NCBI RefSeq assembly: GCF_000764305.2
Contig: NW_025944107.1
Span: forward strand, 248,001 to 312,000
Length of the DNA: 64,000 nucleotides
Origin: Hyalella azteca
Taxonomy: Eukaryota; Arthropoda; Malacostraca; Amphipoda; Hyalellidae
Reading direction: 5' to 3'
Shown: one piece after another, positions 45,736 through 59,004 of the stretch
Position numbering within the stretch: position 1 is the stretch's first letter
Layout: the number at the start of each line of letters is the position of its first letter
Program-made: the position numbers and the translations under genes
The notes under the pieces: model-generated
The model's database searches: none
Seen by the model: only the letters and a program-made list of their open reading frames with translations
What the model was told of the DNA's origin: nothing

Positions 45736-47156
45736 ACAGACATTGGGCCGCATATTTGCACTCATTAGCTGAATATTATTGCGCATTGCAAATACGGGTG
45801 ATTTGAAGGCTGTCCCAGAAATTCACTGGTTAACAAATAGGAAAAAGTTCGTCCCTACCAGTAATTATCTGTATCATTATCTACCAGTCATTATCTGTAC
45901 CAGTCATTATTTGCCAATGATTGTTCGCAATTTATTTTCATTTATGGCTCCATCGAGCTATAAAGGTTGAATCAAAAGTCTTGGATACATTTATTATTAA
46001 TACTATTAATGATACAAAATCAACTAATAATGACGCATGCTTTTAATAATATAAAAACGATCCGGTACATTTAGAAAGCTTGTAATTTCAAGGTTTTACG
46101 TGGAATGTTCCAAGATGTTTAACTTGAGTACCATTAGGCACACGACATATAAATTTGCTAGTAAAATTCTTGCATAATATGTCTCATCATTGCATTGTCA
46201 ACGGTTTCAACAGCTTCTGTTATTTTGCTATTGAACATTATTTTTCCATCATTAGTGTGGTAATTGTAATGAAAGAAATAGTAAGAGATATCACCTTATC
46301 ACTGTTGCAATTTATTATAAAATTTCATGGTTTGCTTTTCCTCTCATGGTGATGTGTGTTCACTTGGTAACTTAGCTTTTAGTTGTATATTTTACTGTTG
46401 CTGTGCGGATCTTACGTTATGTTCCTGTACTTTTTAGTTCTAAAAAATATTCATGTGTTTTTAGTTAGATCGAATTTGCTTCTAAATATCTATCGAATTA
46501 TATGCTATATAATATCGAAATGTAGTCGCTTAGGATAATGGTTAAAAGTATATTTATTGTGATGATGAAACTCTTGAAGACGACTTAATTTTCGCTTGTG
46601 TAATTTAAATATTACCGTATTCATTACTTATTCTTCATATACTCCAACCAACCCTTGGGGGGCGTTCGATGGAAATGGCAGGAACAAATATTAAAATTTG
46701 TTGTACGCAAGAAATACCGCCACACTATCCTTTATACTTTTTAATACTAGTCCGCAGTAAATATTTAAGTGTGATTTTCATTGATCTTTGTCCCATTATT
46801 TTTTTTGTAAATTTTTCGTGCAATTTTTTTACCTTCGTTCCATTCTTTTTGTTGCTCTCCGCTAAAGACATATTATAACATGCGATTCAAATCCGGGCAT
46901 CTCTGTTCTCAGACTGGATTTTTCACTACTTAGCGTTTACTATTATAATTGAATTGGATATATATTTACATTTGACGTTGCTCTGATAACATTTCAGGCT
47001 TGTCCATTAGTGTTTTCACCGTCCAGCTCTACGATGCCGTTTTAAGGAACTAAAAAATTTGTTAAAAATGGGCTAAAAAGTTGATCATTCTGTGTGTTTT
47101 CAACTTCTTCATTTTCATCTAGTGGTACATTATGCACGGCAGTATTATTTACGTAT

Positions 47157-47162
47157 AATAAA
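47157..47162 (+). terminator. Candidate poly(A) signal AATAAA after the riboflavin transporter
   Basis: First AATAAA on the + strand after the stop at 44608, 2.5 kb downstream. The variant ATTAAA at 45731-45736 lies nearer. Neither is proven. Confidence 0.2.
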
Positions 47163-47404
47163 ACGAATGTCTATTGATTATTCATTTGAATTATTCAATA
47201 ATTTAAGGTATGGTTCATACATCAAGCGAAAAGTTAGCATGGTTGTACGGATTTAACCCTCTATGTTGCTCTCCGGGAACATAATTTTTAACTTGAATTA
47301 CACGTAAATTATTGAGTGTAGCGGGCTATAGGACGTTTGTACGCAACAGAAAACATTTTACAGTTGTTGTACGTGGCGGCAACAATCAGTGCAAGTCATT
47401 TTGC

Positions 47405-47940
47405 ACTCACTAGAACGTCCCCTCAGGAGGGACTTCTGACTCGTGTCTGTGCTCGTCAAAAGTTCTATGGGATTTCGCGCTCCTAGGGGATTGTTCCTGA
47501 GCGCCCCACCGCTGAGCTCGCGGTGCCTGACTGCAGGTCTCAGTTGCGGGGTTAAGTTATAATGTAGGTAGGATTCCTTACATTAAGTTATTATGTAGGT
47601 AGGATTCCTTACATTTCCTTTCTCTGTCTCTCTCGTGCGGGCGGCCGACGTCCCGTGCAAGCGACCTCATGTTCGAGTGTCTTGGCATCTGTTGCTTGTC
47701 ACCTGACCCTCCTTGTCACTTCGTCTCTTTGAGATGCTAACGCTACTTCTTTCGAGCCAGCTTCAGCGGGCTGGACATCTGAGACCTTCCGCCCCTTGTG
47801 GGTGATGATTACCTAGAGATTTTGAATAATTGAGACCTTCCGCCTTGCTGGCGATATTATATTTTGACCTCCGTGCGAAATAGCTTGATAGCTGTAGAAG
47901 CCCTAGCAACCCATTATACTACTACTACTCACTAGAACGT
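47405..47940 (+). mobile_element. Probable SINE with 14-bp target-site duplication
   Basis: The 14-mer ACTCACTAGAACGT occurs at 47405-47418 and again at 47927-47940. Between them is a 508-bp GC-richer insert whose 3' end is a short ACT/TAC microsatellite, as expected for a non-LTR-retrotransposon-mobilised element. An internal 34-bp tandem duplication contains ATGTAGGTAGGATTCCTTAC. No protein frame. A clear RNA polymerase III promoter was not identified, so the SINE label is inference; target duplication and tail are directly visible. Confidence 0.7.
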
Positions 47941-48375
47941 ATCCATCTTGGTAAGTAACCTTGTGACAATATTGCTCCGGTTACTCATGTCAGGCGGTTG
48001 AAGTTTAATAGATGCATGCCTCCACTCATGGAACTTCGTGTTGCATGGAGGGCTGCGAACCTCAGCATCCAATGGTATTTCAATCGTGGCAATCCATGGA
48101 TTTTCCTATGATGTCGCAAAAGCCGGCAGACGACGTGAACGACATCATGCACGAGTGTTGCAGTGGCTGTAGTTTACGATTCCATAATCGGAGTAGATAT
48201 ATGGTTTGATCTGTAAGGCTAGAAATTAGAATTCAGTTTTCTGTTATTCGATGACTAAAGGTAGATACGTTGGATCCGTTTACGAAACCGTTTCATGTTA
48301 GCGAGTGATTAGAATTGCGTGTTTCCACAAAAGTGTAGAAAACTTTATACGTATTGCATGAACTAAGCTGAAACA

Positions 48376-48545
48376 TACAGTGGGGGGAAATAAATATTCG
48401 TACACTTGAAAAATCGTATTTTAATGTATGTAAGTACACAAACTTAACAGGAAAATTTAAATCACTTTTCCTGTTAAGTTTGTGTACTTACATACATTAA
48501 AATACGATTTTTCAAGTGTACGAATATTTATTTCCCCCCACTGTA
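48376..48545. mobile_element. Perfectly palindromic Tc1/mariner-type MITE
   Basis: Flanking TA dinucleotides (48376-48377 and 48544-48545) enclose 166 bp: two 78-base arms, perfectly complementary, around a 10-base loop TTTAAATCAC. The termini read CAGTGGGGGGAAATAAATAT, similar to Tc1/mariner ends (CAGTGG and TA target are family knowledge). No transposase. Perfect arms imply recent insertion or recent gene conversion. Confidence 0.9.
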
Positions 48546-51500
48546 TTAACCCTCTATAGGCCAGGCGTACCGTACGTTCACAAAAATTCAGGTAATGTTT
48601 TTTCAATAACATTTATTATAATGATATTTCTACGAATTCTTTTTTATTGAGCTTTAAAATCATGAAGTTTCTGTGAATTACCCTGTATGTAGTGGAGTAC
48701 AGTCTTTGGCTGTGCTGGCCTCTAGCTTGCATCCCAGTATAGTTTGAATGACAAGATTAGATTACATATAAAAACGATATTGTAACGAATTATATTTTTA
48801 AACCTAGCATTTTTTGAATGCACACAAAATAATTTAATCCATTCATCGAATAATTAGCGCAGTTAAGCTGATTTATCAATTATATTTTTTCAATGGATCC
48901 GCAACATACTCATTTTGGACGACGAAGAAAAAAAAATTAGTTCGAGCAATTTCACAGTTCCCTGGGTTGCGGTCTAGAATCTAGATTGTGGCAAGAATGG
49001 TGAACTAAAAAATTTTATGTGTATCTGCTTATTAAATTAACGAATACTAAAATAACTGTGGAGTGCAATTTTGCGTTTCCATTTCTAAAAGTATTATGAT
49101 TTAAAAAGTAACTTTTAGATATCAGAGTCTTTGCAGTCGAATAGTGAAAGCGTCACTGTTGGGAAAGTAAAGGGGTCTACTGACTGAACAGTTTTGTAAT
49201 TGTTCCTAAGAGAATGATTGTTATTTGTGTCAATTCTTTGCTCTCTGGATATTCAATATCTTGCATGAATGGCATCAGAAGTCATTCAAGTTGCCTAAAT
49301 TTGGACTTGGAATTTAGGTTAGTACTGAATCCACATGCGAATAAAATAGGAATTACACAATGGCTTAACCATTAATGTAATGGGTTGGTGGTGTGGTAGG
49401 CATATTATTCTTGCTCACAAGGTTTAAATCTTTTGAAATATTTTATTACGAATGGAACATGTTTTGAAACTAGGCCTAATTATACCTATGCTATCCTGTT
49501 TAATGATAAATTCATTGTTTAACTGCCATAGTTCATTAGCAACCCTATATGTGTTCAAGCAAGCCATAATATTTTATGCTTCGTTACGTATGTAATAGTC
49601 ATGCCTAGTAATTTGAAACTGTCATTTTGGCAACGAACAAGATATGCAACAGGTCAACACCTAAATATCTCAAGCAGACAAGAATGATTCATTAGTCCAG
49701 TCAGTTTGATCATTAGTGAACAGCCTCCCCGATGACATCGTTGGCGCTCCGAATATGAATGAAAGCGTTCAAGAAGACTAGATAAAGCTATGTAAATATA
49801 TGTGTTCAGATTTGAAATGCTAAGCACCATATCGAACCCGGTTGAAGTCTGGTAGCTACTTCAAACTATCGTCAGTCCTGAAAAGATCCGGTCAAATGAC
49901 ACGATTTTAGATCTTCTGTGAACCAGGCACGAAAAGTACAAGAATCGGCGACAGGCCACATCAAGCCTACACTTCAGCGCCGACATCACTATGTTATGTT
50001 ATTAGTGAAGAGCGAGAAATGCAGCATGTCTGCTCCTAATTACCTACAAGCTCCTTTATTTGTCCGGTAATTGTTAATTATGTCAATTTGTCCTGTGATT
50101 TCACTGCTTGCATGCGTAAAAAATCACTTTACTACCTAGATTAACATCAATGTGTCGGTTTGCGTTATGAAGATTTTCCATTCCGCTAATTTTGTGTCCC
50201 TGTTTTGATCCGAACATGGACTTGGTACAGGCATTTACTGGAAGCCATGCAGTGTAGAAATGGTAAAGCAGAGTTGCGAAACTCGTTTGATTTATTCAGC
50301 GGAATTTCCACAGCCTGCCCTGAACAACTCCTGTAATGCAATTTGTTAGAAATACGATTCGTTAGAATTAACTATGATAATAGCTATTAGTCCAATCAGT
50401 AGTTCATTTTAGCATAGTATTCACTTGTGCCTTCAAGGAGCTTCACATAAAAAATTATTGTCCTTCATAATTTGTTCTTACCTGTAAATAACCTTCTGAA
50501 CTCTCTATATTTGATGAATAATAATCGCACTCGTGTAATAGAGATTTTACAACATATGTGTCATCGTATGAAGAGCGTGCGTGATAGTTTATCTAATACA
50601 GATTCCCATCTAGCATGATAGCATCTGACGCTGAGTAAACGTATATTAAAAGTTGTTTCGACATAATCTATTCGTAATCAATGTTATTGTAGTATCGTTT
50701 GCCCAGAGGAAATCCAATTGAAGATCACATGCAAATAACATTCGCAGGTGGTCGAGTAGAGGAGATATTTTTAAAATTATCCTTAAAATTCCTTCTTGCA
50801 CTATTTTACTCCCAACAGCCAACCATTTGCGTTAAATAGTCAATCCAATTCTTCTCGTCACGCTCTATTCTCAGCTCTTTTTAGTGTTTCAAATATTTTT
50901 TATATATTAATATTAACACTTTACTCACTCATGACACAAAATCTTTAGTTTAACCAATGAGGTTGGTATAAAAAAACAATGAAATCTTCATGTATAATGT
51001 CGATTTTATCGAGAGAATTTTGGCTTCAGAATTTTCATTCTGGTCATTTGCTAACCCTAACGTTTTCAAAGATCGTTATTTTTTTGCCGTCGCCAGATGG
51101 TATGAATGATTTTATCAAAATGATGCGAGGGTATGAAAATATACAACTATTGAGAAGTCCATATGTTTTACTGAGTGGAGACATTGGCAATATAATCAAA
51201 GAACAATTTAACTATCAATAGTGTTTCATATCATGGTAAGTTAAACCGTACATAGCAGTAATGCATGTCTTTCCAGTTATTTGCCTTCATGTTATTAATT
51301 TGTATTAAATTTTATTTGAAGTAATTTTTTCGCTATTGCGCACTAATTTCAGTTTGTATAAATTTTCCCCAATTTTATTAGTTCGGATGAACATTATATT
51401 ATTTGATTAAATATTTAGAACGATCAATTGGTGTTTCATACATTTTTCGTTTGTTGATATTTATACTCCTGCAGAGAATTTATAAGGTAAAATTCATCTC

Positions 51501-53128
51501 GTGAGAGATTTGTTGAGTTTTCCCTTCTTTGTATAGCAACCAGCGCATGAGGTTTAATCGATGTATTACTGTATTAGTCTCAACTGGCTACCCTGTAAGA
51601 ATTTATAGCTATTATTATTTCAAATGAACTTCGTAAGCGTGCAAACTGGCATTCAGTGACTTATGCAATCAAATTTCCTCGGACACATAGACAATGTATT
51701 ACGTTGTCTATCTGGCTGAATTAATTTTATTATTTACGTTGATTATCATCGTATTCCACAGAGTTGTGCCTTGCCTTCACAATTAAGCGTCTCTGCTACC
51801 TGTAACTATTGTCAAATATTTGTTTGGGTTATTTGTGCATTGACTTTCGATATTTTTGCGGTGTTAAAAAAATTGCATAACAATAGTTTTCTGTGTAACT
51901 GTTAGAAAAATAGGTATCCTATATAAATAGTTATAACTATTTTAATCATTTATTTGTTAACTATTTAGCTATTTTTAATTATTTAACTTTTTATTTATTT
52001 TATTTTAAAATAGTTATAACTATTTTAAACAACATGATTATACATTATAAGTTGATGCGGAAAATGTGGCGTAGTAGCTTGAGAATGCAACTGATTTATC
52101 GATCACCAAATAAACCATATTATTTGGCCGTTCTTTACGTCCTGACAGATTCCGAATATCCAGAAAATGCTTGCCTTGGTCCCTGATGATTATAAAGAGA
52201 ATTTTCAACACTTCTAACCTTTATAAACTCGTCCGAAAATATAAGTTTTGCGCGGAGAAGAAAAAAGCCACTACAGCTTACGTATTGAAGTCAGGAGAAT
52301 TCAAGCCTGGCGCAGAAGGAAGGCATTCAACTATCTTCAAGAAAAAAGGATCAAGAGACGTCAATTCTGCATTAAAATTTTGATTTTTAAGAAAGATCAA
52401 AACTCTGCTGGATATAATAATCGCTTGTGAAGCAGTAATCGGTTACCTAACTGAAAGTAGTGCTTCGAAAATTATTGAGATTTTACATGTATCGGAATAT
52501 ATGGTGAGAAGCGTTTCCCGTTACCAATTTTTCGTAAGTCCTTCTAAGATTTCTCTAGGCCAGAGGTTTGCAATTTGACTCCAAGGAAGTCAAGTGATAG
52601 GATAAATGTTGTAGTGAATGTTCGTATAACAATGATTTTTCCACCATTTCGCGTTTTTTAGCCTTAACTAATGATTAATATTTAATGACTTCGCGGTCCG
52701 GTGCGAACATTAACCTGTGACGGCCTTCGCTCTAGACTTTGACGGAGGAGCTGCTGATCGTCTTATGACGGCCCCAGCTTATCCAATAAAAATAAGTCGA
52801 AATTAAATTAAAAATCTCTTAGAAAGGATTTTTAATTTATAGCCTCAATGAATTTGTTTGACATATCCTTAAATTCCCGTACGGAAGGAAATCGCAATCC
52901 CAATAAATGCGTTAAAGCACATGATCCACATTAGTTTGATAAGTTTCTTCCCATCAACTGTATCAGTAATTTAGTTATGTCGATGATTGTGAAATGAACG
53001 GGAAATACGGATGAATTTTCAATAAATCATCGTGTAAAGTTTAACCTATTTTAAGGTTTCTGCAAAAAAAAACTGCTAAAAATGAGACAAAAGCTCGATG
53101 GTGGTTTAGGCGCTCCCCAGGATACATC
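48546..53128. other. AT-rich intergenic region, no gene seen
   Basis: 4.6 kb without convincing exons. An AT-only inverted stretch with ATAGTTATAACTAT at both ends lies at about 51925-52025. Confidence 0.5.
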
Positions 53129-53775
53129 ACGTCACCTGCAGCGACGGTGGCGCCATCTCTTGCGGAATTAAATAAATATCGAGCAGCTTTTAACTTGCCC
53201 ACAAGATGGCGCCACATACCGGATCTCAGCGTCTCCAAGTCAAATGAAGCGACGGTGGCGCCATCTCTTGCTAAATTAAATATCTATCAAAAAACTTTAA
53301 ACTTACCCCACAAGATGGCGCCACATACCGGATCTCAACGTTGTCACTTCACATGAAGCGACGGTGGCGCCATCTCTTGCTAAATTAAATATATATCGAG
53401 AAGCTTTTAACTTACCCACAAGATGGCGCTACATACTGGATCTCAGCGTCGTCACGTCACATGAAGCGACTGTGGCGCCATCTCTTGCTAAATTAAATAT
53501 CTATCAAAAAGCTTTCAACTTACCCCACAAGATGGCGCCACATACTGGATCTCAGCGTCGTCACGTCACATGAAGCGACGGTGGCGCCATCTCTTGCTAA
53601 ATTAAATATCTATCGAGAAGCTTTTAACTTACCCACAAGATGGCGCCACATACTGGATCTCAGCGTCGTCACGTCACATGAAGCGACTGTGGCGCCATCT
53701 CTTGCTGAATTAAATATCCAACTAAAAGCTTCTAACTCGTCCACAAGATGACGCTACATACTCGATCTCAGTATA
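53129..53775. repeat. 108-109-bp satellite, six units
   Basis: Units begin at GCGACGGTGGCGCCATCTCT at 53141, 53249, 53358, 53466, 53575 and 53683. Each contains an inner inverted pair GTGGCGCCATCTCTTG and CAAGATGGCGCCAC about 60 bp apart. The last unit is diverged. Open frames of 69 codons per two units are repeat artefacts. Confidence 0.92.
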
Positions 53776-53789
53776 GAGATTTTGAAGCT

Positions 53790-56700
53790 CCCGCCGCCAT
53801 GCCTCACGTTACATGTAGGGATGGTATATAGATATGGTGCTCTCTCGTGGTAAAGTACACATTTATACGTGCTATACATTTAATTCATCGCGAGACCATG
53901 TTAATTGGGTAAAATATTGATAGAATTTATCAAATAAAACAAATTCGTTTTACGGTATTGTTTGCCTGAATAGATAATCTTGAGGGTTCACTGTATTATG
54001 AGTAAGGATGTATAAGCTAAGAAGCAGGAAATCATTGATCAGTCAATGATTTCCGAGTAAAACTATTAAGTACAGTTGAATGTTCGGAATTCTCAGTCTT
54101 CCATCGATAATTGTATTGATCTAGATTTGTTTCAACTAGTAAGAAAATTATTCTATTGAAGATGTCTCACTGAAACGAAGACTAAGCTGCACAGACAATG
54201 TATATCATAATAGGTTCTTAAACGCAATTATAATCGGAGAGTCAGCGACGGCGGCAGAAAGTCTGTTCCTCTTAGTGACAATTAACGAGGAAAAAATGTC
54301 GTCGCAAGGATAACTTACACTGCCAGTATTACACAAGACACTGCCCTCTGTCGATGAAAATTAGGTTATATTCAAGAAAATTTAGCCTACAGTAGAGAAC
54401 ATTTTACGTTGATCTACGTTAGATAAGACAAACAGTCTTTTGTCGTAGAGATCGATCAAGCCCAGAAGACTTTCGAATTCTTTTTGACATTCTTCACAAT
54501 GTCTACACAGCAGCTACTCATTAACTGATTCCATGCTCTACACTACACCAACATTAGTAATTTCAAACGGTTTTGCTTCAAGAATTTCTCTCGGCTTAGC
54601 ATTTATTAGGGAAACGAAATGACTGGTGATAGCTGTGAAACATGCTGGACCTTAGCAGATTTGCAGACATGAACACGGTGATTTTTATCTCTGGAAACTA
54701 TTAATTGGTATTATCAATGATTGCATGAACACCATTTTATTCAATAACAATCAACGGATGCGACATGCTTGAAGTAAAGCTCGGGGAGACAGTTGAATGT
54801 GTACGTTATCTATAATACTATTGGGTGATACAATTCACACCAAATCGATTCGAGTTTACCAGCCCTCTGCACGTGGGTACCTTGAAAAATTAAGCCCCAT
54901 GAAGCTGCACCCCGAAAGTTGCCGCTCAGATGCACTGATCCCAGCTCAAATTGTGTGAACAGTTCAAACCAAAGAATTGAAATTCAAATAATATAATCCT
55001 CTCCAACAATTATTTAGCTCGAGTTTCAACTTTATGTAGAATGTCTGGACAATTGTTCTCCATTACAGTTGGAAGATCGATCCTCTATACCAAACAAAAT
55101 CAGATTTTGCATGCAATCAATCTGCAACGTTTTGTCTACAGTTGGGACTTACAAAACTATTGTAATGAATATTTACAACCCTGAATTTGCGTTCACGACT
55201 TTCCTTATTTACTTGTCCTGCGACTCCCCGACTGGCCAACTGCTGCTGCATGGTGTGATTTCGATAACTTGCGGTTAGTTGATCTTCGATTTTTCTTCGC
55301 TTCAGCGTCATTTCTTGGAATTATTAACCAAGTAAGGAAATCCTTGGAGAAGCAGCATCGACGACTCACGCGAAGTCCATGGCTTCATTGACAAAAGGCC
55401 GAAGTGCACCCTTACGTCTGCTGCACCGGCCCTGCTCGCTATATACGAAAATAGAGTAAAATCATGATGATGACGAATTTCCAGAGTTGTTTAACAATTA
55501 ACAGAAGAACGTGGAACGTTGCGTGGAAATTTTTGAATTATAAACCAAATCGACTTCAACCTGCTTGAATGCTTAATTGGTTATAAATTGCCACTTAAAC
55601 TAAAACGCGAAATAAAAGCTTGTTGAGTGAGTATGGTTTTCATTTCGTGCGAAATACGCACCTGCGAAATTTAAAACTGAACCAAGCTTTCAACTTTAGA
55701 CAGCCTAACTAGGGAAAAACGTTCACGGAAAATAACGAATTTACAGGATGAATACGCAAGCAGTTAAGGAACGAATGGACATTCAAAACAATGGCATGCC
55801 GTGTTCCAATTGCGATACAAAATGAAGATAAAATAGAAAATAATAGCTAAAGTGCGATTCAAGATCTTGATAAAAAACCAAGGTGATATTTCATACAGAA
55901 TTATTCCTGGTATGTCCATCACATTACTATCGATGGAAGTCATTTCGTGAGAATAAATAAAATGAATAAATAAACCAAATAAAATACAGCTTTTGGATAG
56001 AAAAATAATAAAATTTTTGAGGAAAATCACCGACCTCTTCACAATAATAGCATGTTTTCATAAGAGTTTCCAAATCTTAAAAAATTGGATGTTCTCAAAT
56101 TTCTGAAATTCCAGTTGCTAAAATAGTACATCTGTGTTTAAAGCGTAAGTGTGCCTAATTTTATATTGATTTTCAAAATAGTTGAAAACTACAGGATTCG
56201 TGATAATTCGCGGAATAGTGTTAGGTAAACGTCCCAACGCATCAAGATAAATGCTTTCACTAACTTCTAACAATTATTAACCATTGCAAGAAAGGCAGTT
56301 CAGAAAAACCAAATGTCTCTAGAATGGAAACTTCTCTATTCTGAATAAGTTCCGTTCATTAGAATTTTCACAAAGGATTGAAAGTAAATTAACTATTAAC
56401 TAGAAGTTGATTGCACTGTGATGCTATAGCGTTAAGCACGAATAAATTTAGAAGTGATCAAGGACAGTGGCACGTATCAGCCGCAAGCCGCGCACTTCCA
56501 ATTCTGTGCGCCAATCAGCTTAATGGAACGCCTAGCATATTTCCGAATGACCAGCAATCAGCGTGCCATCAGTAACCATCAGTCTGCGATGTCATCTTGT
56601 TTTAAATATTGAGAGCTTTACATCACCATATACTGGAACAAACAGCCTAGAGTGTAATGATCGTCAACCACTGAACGTAGCATCGAATCATCACTTCATA

Positions 56701-57059
56701 CCTTGACTATATAAGTCGAAAAATGCCACCAGTGCCGATGGGTTGTCGACCGAATCATACCACACGGTGGGTTGTCGACCGAGCCTGGCAAAGAGGTACA
56801 TTGTGAAGCGACATCTTGAAATTTTACTGTGATTGTAAATTCAATGTTACGCCTTTTTTCAGCGTTCTCATAAAGTTTGAACTTTAATTTTCGTTCTTCA
56901 AAACGAAAATTTCAGAATAATACGTTACTAACTTCGTAACTTTACTTCAAAGCTTGGTAATTTATTTAAAATGTTGTATCGGTTGATTACATTGATAGTT
57001 TCTTGTAATATTAAAAAAATAAACACAAATCTGAGGTGTCTTCCACTCAGAAGGTTGGC
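53790..57059. other. Intergenic region, no gene seen
   Basis: No exon-like pattern. GCCAATCAGC at about 56510 and a 14-bp direct repeat GGGTTGTCGACCGA near 56739 and 56768 were the only distinct elements. Confidence 0.45.
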
Positions 57060-57140
57060 TCATGCAATTCCTTGATGAGGCTGCCTTGACCGATACATGA
57101 TCCTCAGTGCCTGCCGAATGTTAGCGATGAACCACCCATG
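57060..57140 (-). pseudogene. Possible decayed SLC22-like segment
   Basis: Minus-strand reading gives HGWFIANIRQALRIMYRSRQ followed shortly by a stop. SLC22 proteins have a block of the form SPRWLxxxGRxxEALxIxRxAA after helix 6. The resemblance (W-F-I-A-N, then A-L-R-I-M-x-R) is partial and lacks the usual Gly-Arg spacing. It lies downstream of the orphan exon in the correct direction, which is the main reason to record it. Confidence 0.25.
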
Positions 57141-57466
57141 ATTTGTAGCAGGGTTGCCAGATGGCCTAAAAAACGGCCAATTGTCTGCGAACAAAGAAGG
57201 TTGAAAAAGGCCTAAAACACAATATATACTTGAATATTTGTAGGTTCCTGTGTAAAAATTCAATTTTTTACATTTAACTATGAAGTACTCCTTTCATAAA
57301 TTTCAGCCGGCAAACGCAATTGAAAAAACTAAATCGCGTAATTTGTCCGGAAAAAAATACCGTCAGACAACCCAGCTTTGTAGCAAGATTTTGATTCAAT
57401 TCTAATTAATATGCGTAATACTCACGAATTGTGTGGTTGAGGATCAAGATTATTCCACCCACTCAC

Positions 57467-57573
57467 TTGTCGGCCAGCAGCCCCCCGACAGCAGGACAGC
57501 CCACCAAGCAGCCAATTGTGAACAGCATTTGAAAGAGCTCCCGAATGTTGGCTTTGGAACAAACCAACTCGAA
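57467..57573 (-). pseudogene. Isolated exon resembling SLC22 organic ion transporter exon 2
   Basis: On the minus strand an AG (57574-57575) and GTGAGT donor (57466 downward) bracket 107 nt. They encode FELVCSKANIRELFQMLF, then TIGCLVGCPAVGGLLADK across the donor. This matches the SLC22 (OCT/OAT) segment with ELVC before helix 2 and the G-x-L-x-D-K/R motif after it. The small second coding exon of SLC22 genes is of similar size (family knowledge, recalled). The reading frame is intact. No exon 1 or exon 3 was found in order on either side, so it is an orphan: a gene fragment, or part of a gene with very long introns. A possible decayed later exon lies at 57060-57140. Confidence 0.5.
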
Positions 57574-58417
57574 CTGTAGTGCAGCGTAACATACGTTACA
57601 ACGACAATTGCTGTGAAGTCGTAGAACTTTAGTATTATTAAATCTCAAGCTAATTTTAAACTGAAATTAAAGGCATTGACTCGAAAAATCCATCCAAAGT
57701 AGCATCGTGATCATCGAAGACCCCCTAGCAATCGAACAATTTGGCAATTCAGCGGAACTGAGTGAAAGCCATGCTAATCACTCACGAATTTGTTGCAATG
57801 ACGTCCGGTTGATGTGCGTTGATACAAGTAAACTGCACAGGTGGAGCTATGAACTTGGATCCAAGAAGATTGATCACATGCGACATCGGTCCTGTGTGAT
57901 GTCCATTGATAAGAATGATTTATATCTGTCAAGAGATATAATATATACTTACTATGCGATAGGAGTGAAATTACGGTGCGGAATCGCTGAAACTTTCGGC
58001 GTGGCACGAATACAATTTTATATTACAAGTATTTTAATTTTTCATCAGATCATATAGGAAGTACTCGATTTTGAAAAAGTAGTTATTTTGGCTTCTTAGG
58101 ATTTTTTTACTTATAGTTACTAATGGCTACATATCAATTCAGGCGTAAATTCTTAGACAAAAAATCTAGACTTTGTCAAACCATTTAATTTTTGAGTTTT
58201 CATGCACTGTACGAATCTACGAATGCAATTTAATTGACATAATTGCCTTACTAATAAAGAGCCAGCAACAATGGAGCCTTAAATTTACTTATAGTATCGC
58301 AGAAAAAATGCCGAGCCTAAATTTCTTTTTAATAAACTAACTTCTGATTACCAAGCATACAAAGAAATGCTTAATCAGAGATTTAAATAAATATACATCG
58401 GAAGTTTTCTTTTGCAC

Positions 58418-58543
58418 AGCCGTGTGCGATCCATTAATTAAATGGATCGCACACGGCTCTCTGCCCGTATATGGGGTGTAGAGCCGTGTACACGGCTAGC
58501 TACCCGATCTCTATTCGTATAAAATGATACGGGTAGAGATCGG
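58418..58543. repeat. Three consecutive hairpins
   Basis: AGCCGTGTGCGATCCATT and its exact complement (58418-58458), the palindrome AGCCGTGTACACGGCT (58482-58497), and CCGATCTCTATTCGTAT with a near-complement (58504-58543). The first two share the AGCCGTGT motif. Confidence 0.8.
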
Positions 58544-59004
58544 TTGCAATCGCAATGAGGATAGGACGTGTAAACCCTAGAATACAACTTATTTGCTTAT
58601 ACATCGTATTATTTACTATGCAATGATTGATTTCCCCGCAAAAAACTGTAAAGTTTTTTCATTAGGAAAGCTTTGATTCAAAGACACATCGCATATTGAA
58701 AGAGGATCGTAAAGAGACAATTGAAGGGTTAGTCAAGATTATCATTTAACAAATGATTTTACCGTCTCACCAAGCATATCATTACCAATTAACGAAACAG
58801 TCACTCGGCAAATAATTCAGCTATCATCATCACTAATATTAACAACTGCAATTTCCAACAATCAATCTTTGTCCGTCATTAAGCATCAAACGAAAAACGA
58901 AAGAGGACAAAGAATTATAAATTCTCACCTAGTGATGCGACAGTAAAGATCAAATAAGTTGATGGTCTCACACCCAGCAAGGTTATGATCTCGTCCATGC
59001 TTTT

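Noticed and set aside
46870..46910. GATTCAAATCC resembling a tRNA B box
   Set aside because: No matching A box or acceptor stem could be built around it.
53147..53573. Repeated frames MAPSLAKLNIYQ...
   Set aside because: Products of the 108-109-bp satellite; no evidence of translation.
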